Below are positions 62,552 to 64,000 of a DNA stretch of 64,000 nucleotides, piece after piece (position 1 is the first letter of the stretch; each line of letters opens with the position of its first letter). Source of the stretch: Halobacteriovorax marinus (lineage in GTDB: Bacteria; Bdellovibrionota; Bacteriovoracia; Bacteriovoracales; Bacteriovoracaceae). The stretch spans positions 1,116,001 to 1,180,000 of the forward strand of contig MAAO01000006.1 in assembly GCA_002163155.1 (NCBI GenBank), written 5' to 3'. The translations under genes and the position numbers were made by a program. Below the pieces are notes generated by a model. It made no database searches. It saw nothing but the letters and a program-made list of their open reading frames with translations, and was not told the origin of the DNA.

Positions 62552-62764
62552 TGATTCCTCATAGATTCTATTATCTAGATCATATAAACTGGATTTCTAC
62601 TAATAGTGATGTAATTTTAAAGATCATGATTGTGTTAGTCAATTAGAGTTAGAAGAATCATGTCACGGATAAGTTTTTTTTAAGAATTTTAGGAAAAGAC
62701 TTTGATTAATGTTTAAAACCCTTTAAATATAAGATGTCTTAATAGTTAATATAAGGAGATATAG

Positions 62765-63751
62765 ATGACAACTAAACGCGTTAGAGTCGCCGTTACTGGT
62801 GCAGCAGGTCAAATTGGTTATGCAATCCTATTTAGAATTGCTTCTGGTCAAATGTTTGGAACAGATACTGAAGTAGAGCTAAGCTTACTTGAGCTTCCTC
62901 ATGCATTAGGTGCCCTTGAAGGTGTAAAGATGGAGTTAGACGATTGTGCTTTTCCACTTTTGAAAAATATTGTTTGTACTGACAAAATGGAAGAGGCCTT
63001 TGCTGGAACTAACTGGATTTTAGCTATTGGAGCTGTTCCTAGAAAAGATGGAATGGAAAGAGCTGACCTTCTTAAAGTTAATGGTGGGATCTTTGGTCCA
63101 CTAGGTAAGGCCATGGCCGCTCACGGAGCAGATGATTGTAAATTATTTGTTGTTGGAAATCCTTGTAATACAAATTGTCTTATTGCCATGGAAAATTCTG
63201 GTCTACCAAAAGATCGTTTCTTTGCCATGACAACACTTGATGAGAATAGAGCAAAAACTCAACTTGCTACGAAAGCAGGGGTCGATGTTACAGAAGTGAC
63301 AAATATGACTATTTGGGGAAATCACTCAGCAACTCAATATCCAGATTTCTACAATGCTAAAATTGGTGGAAAGTCAGCAGCTGATGTAATCACTGATTCT
63401 GAATGGTTAAATGGAGAGTTTATCTCAACTGTTCAAAAGCGTGGAGCAGCCATTATTAAGGCCCGTGGAGCAAGTTCAGCAGCATCTGCTGCCAATGCTT
63501 GTGTAAGAGGTGTTCACGCCCTTACTCACGATACTCCTGCAGGAGAGACGTTCTCAATGTGTCTTTCTTCAAAAGGTGAGTACGGAGTAGACGAAGGTCT
63601 TATCTTCTCTTACCCATGTCGTGTTGATAATGGAACTCTTAAAGTTGTAGAGACTGTTGAGCATAACGATTTTGGTAAAGAAAAATTTCAAACAACTCTC
63701 GAAGAATTAAGAGCTGAAAAAGCTTCTGTTAAAGAGATGGGTTTAATTTAA
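62765..63751 (+). CDS. mdh: Malate dehydrogenase
   Basis: 328 residues, the cytosolic/Flavobacterium-type MDH branch. [21 protein letters not shown] binds [18 protein letters not shown] carries the substrate arginine loop, [13 protein letters not shown] is central, [13 protein letters not shown] includes the catalytic Asp, and [13 protein letters not shown] holds the catalytic His. It oxidises malate to oxaloacetate in the TCA cycle. RBS AAGGAG eight bases before the ATG. Confidence 0.97.
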   Translation: MTTKRVRVAVTGAAGQIGYAILFRIASGQMFGTDTEVELSLLELPHALGALEGVKMELDDCAFPLLKNIVCTDKMEEAFAGTNWILAIGAVPRKDGMERADLLKVNGGIFGPLGKAMAAHGADDCKLFVVGNPCNTNCLIAMENSGLPKDRFFAMTTLDENRAKTQLATKAGVDVTEVTNMTIWGNHSATQYPDFYNAKIGGKSAADVITDSEWLNGEFISTVQKRGAAIIKARGASSAASAANACVRGVHALTHDTPAGETFSMCLSSKGEYGVDEGLIFSYPCRVDNGTLKVVETVEHNDFGKEKFQTTLEELRAEKASVKEMGLI

Positions 63752-63764
63752 TTTAATTCAAAAA

Positions 63765-63790
63765 AAAATGGGACCTTCTGGTCCCATTTT
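63765..63790. terminator. Bidirectional terminator after mdh
   Basis: AAAATGGGACC (63765-63775), TTCT, GGTCCCATTTT (63780-63790), with an A run on the left and Ts on the right, so it ends mdh and also the opposing small lipoprotein gene whose stop is at 63790. Confidence 0.92.
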
Positions 63791-63942
63791 TAATAATCTC
63801 TTGTGAGATGTGATCTGTCTTCATCCTGTTCGTACACTGAATGAATAGGGTGTTCATTTACCGAACTAATTGTTCGTGAACCTGTCGTGCAAGACGATAT
63901 AAACAACGTTCCTAAGATAAGTAGAAAAATGGACTTCTTCAT
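63790..63942 (-). CDS. 50-residue small lipoprotein
   Basis: The ATG at 63942 is preceded by AGGAG. The product has a short lipoprotein signal, KKSIFLLILGTLFISSC, with lipobox ISSC and Cys18, and a 33-residue polar mature part (TTGSRTISS, then Glu/Asp/His-rich, ending LTRDY). TATAAT lies about 30 bases upstream on the minus strand. An outer-membrane or inner-membrane small lipoprotein; function unknown. Confidence 0.8.
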   Translation of the reverse strand: MKKSIFLLILGTLFISSCTTGSRTISSVNEHPIHSVYEQDEDRSHLTRDY

Positions 63943-64000
63943 AGTTGAGCTCCTTACTCAATTATACGGCTTATTTTCTCTTTCTCTTAAATTTATTATC

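Noticed and set aside
1-64000. tRNA, rRNA, CRISPR arrays, insertion sequences, replication origin
   Set aside because: I saw no tRNA cloverleaf pattern, no spaced identical repeats, no transposase and no DnaA-box cluster; a covariance-model search would settle tRNAs and small RNAs.

Overview
The window is a compact, low-GC, gene-dense bacterial chromosome segment with short intergenic gaps, many ATGA/TAATG start-stop overlaps and hairpin terminators between convergent genes. Gene content points to a predatory bacterium of the Bdellovibrionota, most likely Bacteriovoracaceae (Halobacteriovorax-like). The pointers are a TIGR02147-family regulator, two secreted or degenerate subtilases, a VanY-type peptidase, a secreted Kazal-like protein, and several large lineage-restricted secreted proteins. 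This placement is an inference from content; there is no rRNA in the window to confirm it.

Layout. 1-3567: molybdopterin operon moaA(partial)-moaC-mobBA fusion-moaD-moaE-moeB/rhodanese. 3629-6463: a large uncharacterised cytosolic protein, then a glycine-run lipoprotein behind a clear sigma-54 promoter. 6620-12531: a secreted 1029-residue protein translationally coupled to a secreted subtilisin-like protease. 12511-15219: small unknowns and a solitary CpaF/TadA-type ATPase. 15292-20214: Kazal-like secreted protein, LysR regulator, Nif3, TPR protein, a 45-residue membrane miniprotein and a secreted unknown. 20369-28368: secreted Gly-rich protein, hotdog thioesterase, VanY peptidase, a degenerate subtilase, and a 1204-residue secreted protein whose middle carries GX3 repeats followed by aromatic-X3 repeats. 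28597-30118: methyltransferase and MscS channel.

30281-48182 is the most interesting part. Two gene arms flank a peroxiredoxin-glutaredoxin, a paralogue of the 6.6-kb secreted protein and two tandem HD-GYP-like proteins. The + arm encodes a CrtI-like FAD oxidoreductase, FabG, FabZ and FabI. The - arm encodes a GbsR/MarR regulator, a FabF-like ketosynthase, an acyl carrier protein, a second CrtI-like FAD oxidoreductase, and OleA-OleB-OleC-OleD. Together they supply every step of a dedicated type II fatty-acid elongation cycle, two candidate flavin desaturases, and the head-to-head condensation enzymes that make long-chain olefins. The inferred product is an unusual, perhaps polyunsaturated, long-chain hydrocarbon.

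48383-64000: cNMP-binding protein, PaaZ-type enzyme, periplasmic binding protein, orphan ParB, TIGR02147 regulator, DOMON-like protein, stomatin/NfeD pair split by other genes, MazG-like pyrophosphohydrolase, guanine deaminase, XRE regulator, malate dehydrogenase, and three previously easy-to-miss small genes (19011-19148, 57088-57240, 63790-63942). I saw no tRNA, rRNA, CRISPR, insertion sequence or replication origin.
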